A stretch of 14,755 nucleotides of DNA from an uncultured Succinatimonas sp. GTDB taxonomy: Bacteria; Pseudomonadota; Gammaproteobacteria; Enterobacterales; Succinivibrionaceae. The translations under genes were made by a program, and so were the position numbers. The stretch spans positions 1 through 14,755 of the forward strand of contig CALFLJ010000240.1 of assembly GCA_937880335.1 (NCBI GenBank), given 5' to 3'. The notes beneath the pieces are model-generated. The model was given only the letters and a program-made list of their open reading frames with translations, did no database searches and was not told the DNA's origin. Shown one piece after another: positions 13,822-14,755 of this stretch; position 1 is the first letter of the stretch, and each line of letters starts with the position of its first letter.

Positions 13822-14314
13822 GAGAAGCGTCTTTTACCTTATCTCTAACTAAAGATTCTTTTTTTAAAATTGTTTGAAAACTCTCATTATCTTGGGAAAT
13901 TTCGCTTAGATAATTTATATTACTTTGCGTAACCCCCAATAATAAACGTCTTTGACCAACTTTTAAAATCACGACACGTTCTTTTGGACCTAAGGAAATT
14001 TGTCCCTCTAAAGTCATGGTGCCATTACTTCGACGCACAAAACGACTTTTCTTTAAAAACATTCCTAAAACAACTATCAGTAATAAAATTGCTGCAGTTG
14101 ATAAAAACCAGGTCACAAGGCATGATGGTGTCTCTATTGTTTTCTTTTCAAAATTCTTAGAACCAAAATTTTCTGTGATATTGTCTGAGGTTTCGCTTTT
14201 TACACTTGACAGGATCTCTTGGGAATCTACTGATGAGGAAGCATATAAAGTACCAGGAGTAAAACAAATAGCGCAAAAAGCTAAAAATACAAACGCCACC
14301 AATTTTTTTATCAT
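13814..14314 (-). CDS. fliO: Flagellar assembly protein FliO
   Basis: A 166-aa protein in the fliN-fliP interval. It has a signal peptide-like start (hydrophobic 6-20, LYAS at 23-26), a membrane segment (about 65-87, LVTWFLSTAAILLLIVVLG) and a cytoplasmic part with QISLGPKERVVILKVGQRRLLLGVT-like sequence, the typical FliO core. FliO helps FliP assemble and is poorly conserved elsewhere. GAGG lies 5 nt before the ATG. The gene begins 35 nt after fliN and overlaps fliP by 8 nt. Confidence 0.92.
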   Translation of the reverse strand: MIKKLVAFVFLAFCAICFTPGTLYASSSVDSQEILSSVKSETSDNITENFGSKNFEKKTIETPSCLVTWFLSTAAILLLIVVLGMFLKKSRFVRRSNGTMTLEGQISLGPKERVVILKVGQRRLLLGVTQSNINYLSEISQDNESFQTILKKESLVRDKVKDASHD

Positions 14315-14349
14315 AAAAACCTCAAACAGACTTAAGTAAGTTTAAAAGC

Positions 14350-14745
14350 TTACCTAAGTTTTTTAATGCGCTCAACCTGTGAGATAACGTCTGTTAAACG
14401 AATACCGAACTTGTCATTTACGACCACAACCTCGCCATGAGCTATAAGCGTGCCGTTTACAAGTACATCTAGCGGTTCACCTGCTAAACGCTCAAGCTCA
14501 ATTACTGAGCCTTGATTTAGTTGCAGTAAATTACGTATAGAAATCTTAGCATGGCCTACCTCCATTGTAATGGTTACAGGTATATCCATGATCTGATCTA
14601 ATTTTTTTCGCTCCTCTGAACTTAAAGGGGCTCGTCTTGAAACAGCATCCTCATCAAGATCTGCTAATTTTGCACTTTCAGTCTGAGTGTTTTGCGCATT
14701 TAAAGCAGTAGCCCTTTCATCGGCTAATTTATTCTCATCTGACAT
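14350..14745 (-). CDS. fliN: Flagellar motor switch protein FliN
   Basis: A 131-aa protein (E. coli FliN has 137) of the flagellar C-ring, which forms the switch with FliM and FliG and docks the export ATPase complex. A variable, charged N-terminus (1-45) is followed by a SpoA domain: IMDIPVTITMEVGHAKISIR (52-71), LLQLNQGSVIELERLAGEPL (73-92), then VNGTLIAHGEVVVVNDKFGIRLTDV. The hydrophilic N-terminal arm and VNDKFGIR ending are typical for FliN. Only 10 nt upstream are in the window and show no ribosome-binding site; fliM would be expected beyond the right edge. Confidence 0.96.
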   Translation of the reverse strand: MSDENKLADERATALNAQNTQTESAKLADLDEDAVSRRAPLSSEERKKLDQIMDIPVTITMEVGHAKISIRNLLQLNQGSVIELERLAGEPLDVLVNGTLIAHGEVVVVNDKFGIRLTDVISQVERIKKLR

Positions 14746-14755
14746 TTTATTTATC

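Noticed and set aside
14016..14339. 107-codon frame antisense to fliO
   Set aside because: Shadow of FliO, which has the expected signal, membrane segment, operon position and fliP overlap.
1..14755. Mobile elements, CRISPR arrays, tRNA or rRNA genes
   Set aside because: I saw no transposase or integrase, spaced direct repeats, tRNA-like cloverleaf or rRNA sequence; all larger open stretches are accounted for by the listed genes.

Overview
The window reads as a chromosomal segment of a low-GC, motile gammaproteobacterium. MetK, PpnN, QueF, RsmE and EndA all look like E. coli proteins in sequence and length. The pairs endA-rsmE and queF-ppnN, and the loose order tktA...metK...endA-rsmE, recall E. 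coli gene order. The AT-rich DNA and this gene mix would fit Succinivibrionaceae (Succinivibrio, Anaerobiospirillum and relatives). That placement is inference and cannot be proven from the sequence alone.

Layout. (1) Positions 1-1000, + strand: the 3' end of a non-flagellar type III secretion operon. It holds the SpoA-containing end of SctQ, whose frame is open to the left edge and carries a good internal ribosome-binding site, followed by SctR. The operon stops at a strong hairpin (1032-1064) instead of continuing into sctS, sctT and sctU. (2) 1087-5144, - strand: the non-oxidative pentose phosphate genes, a small TalC-type transaldolase and transketolase, flank a DUF945/YdgA-like membrane-anchored protein. 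A well-formed sigma70-like promoter precedes tal and a terminator separates tal from the DUF945 gene. (3) 5145-5604: a long AT-rich intergenic stretch with dyads upstream of metK. (4) 5605-6753, +: metK. (5) 7031-7873, -: a protein probably of the DUF5718 family, with hallmarks of the fumarylacetoacetate hydrolase (FAH) fold. (6) 8110-10374, +: a tight endA-rsmE-queF operon covering a secreted nuclease, 16S rRNA methylation and queuosine synthesis. (7) 10514-11890, +: ppnN, whose Shine-Dalgarno sequence lies inside a perfect 11-bp inverted repeat. (8) 11939-14745, -: the flagellar export genes fliN-fliO-fliP-fliQ-fliR, running convergently into ppnN with a shared terminator.

The window therefore holds two related sets of type III export genes about 11 kb apart: an injectisome sctQ(C-term)-sctR pair at the left edge and flagellar fliNOPQR at the right edge. 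No tRNA, rRNA, CRISPR array, insertion sequence or phage gene is visible. The most interesting points are the sctQR cluster that ends early, the internal start in sctQ, the FAH-like reading of the DUF5718-type protein, and the sequestered ribosome-binding site of ppnN.
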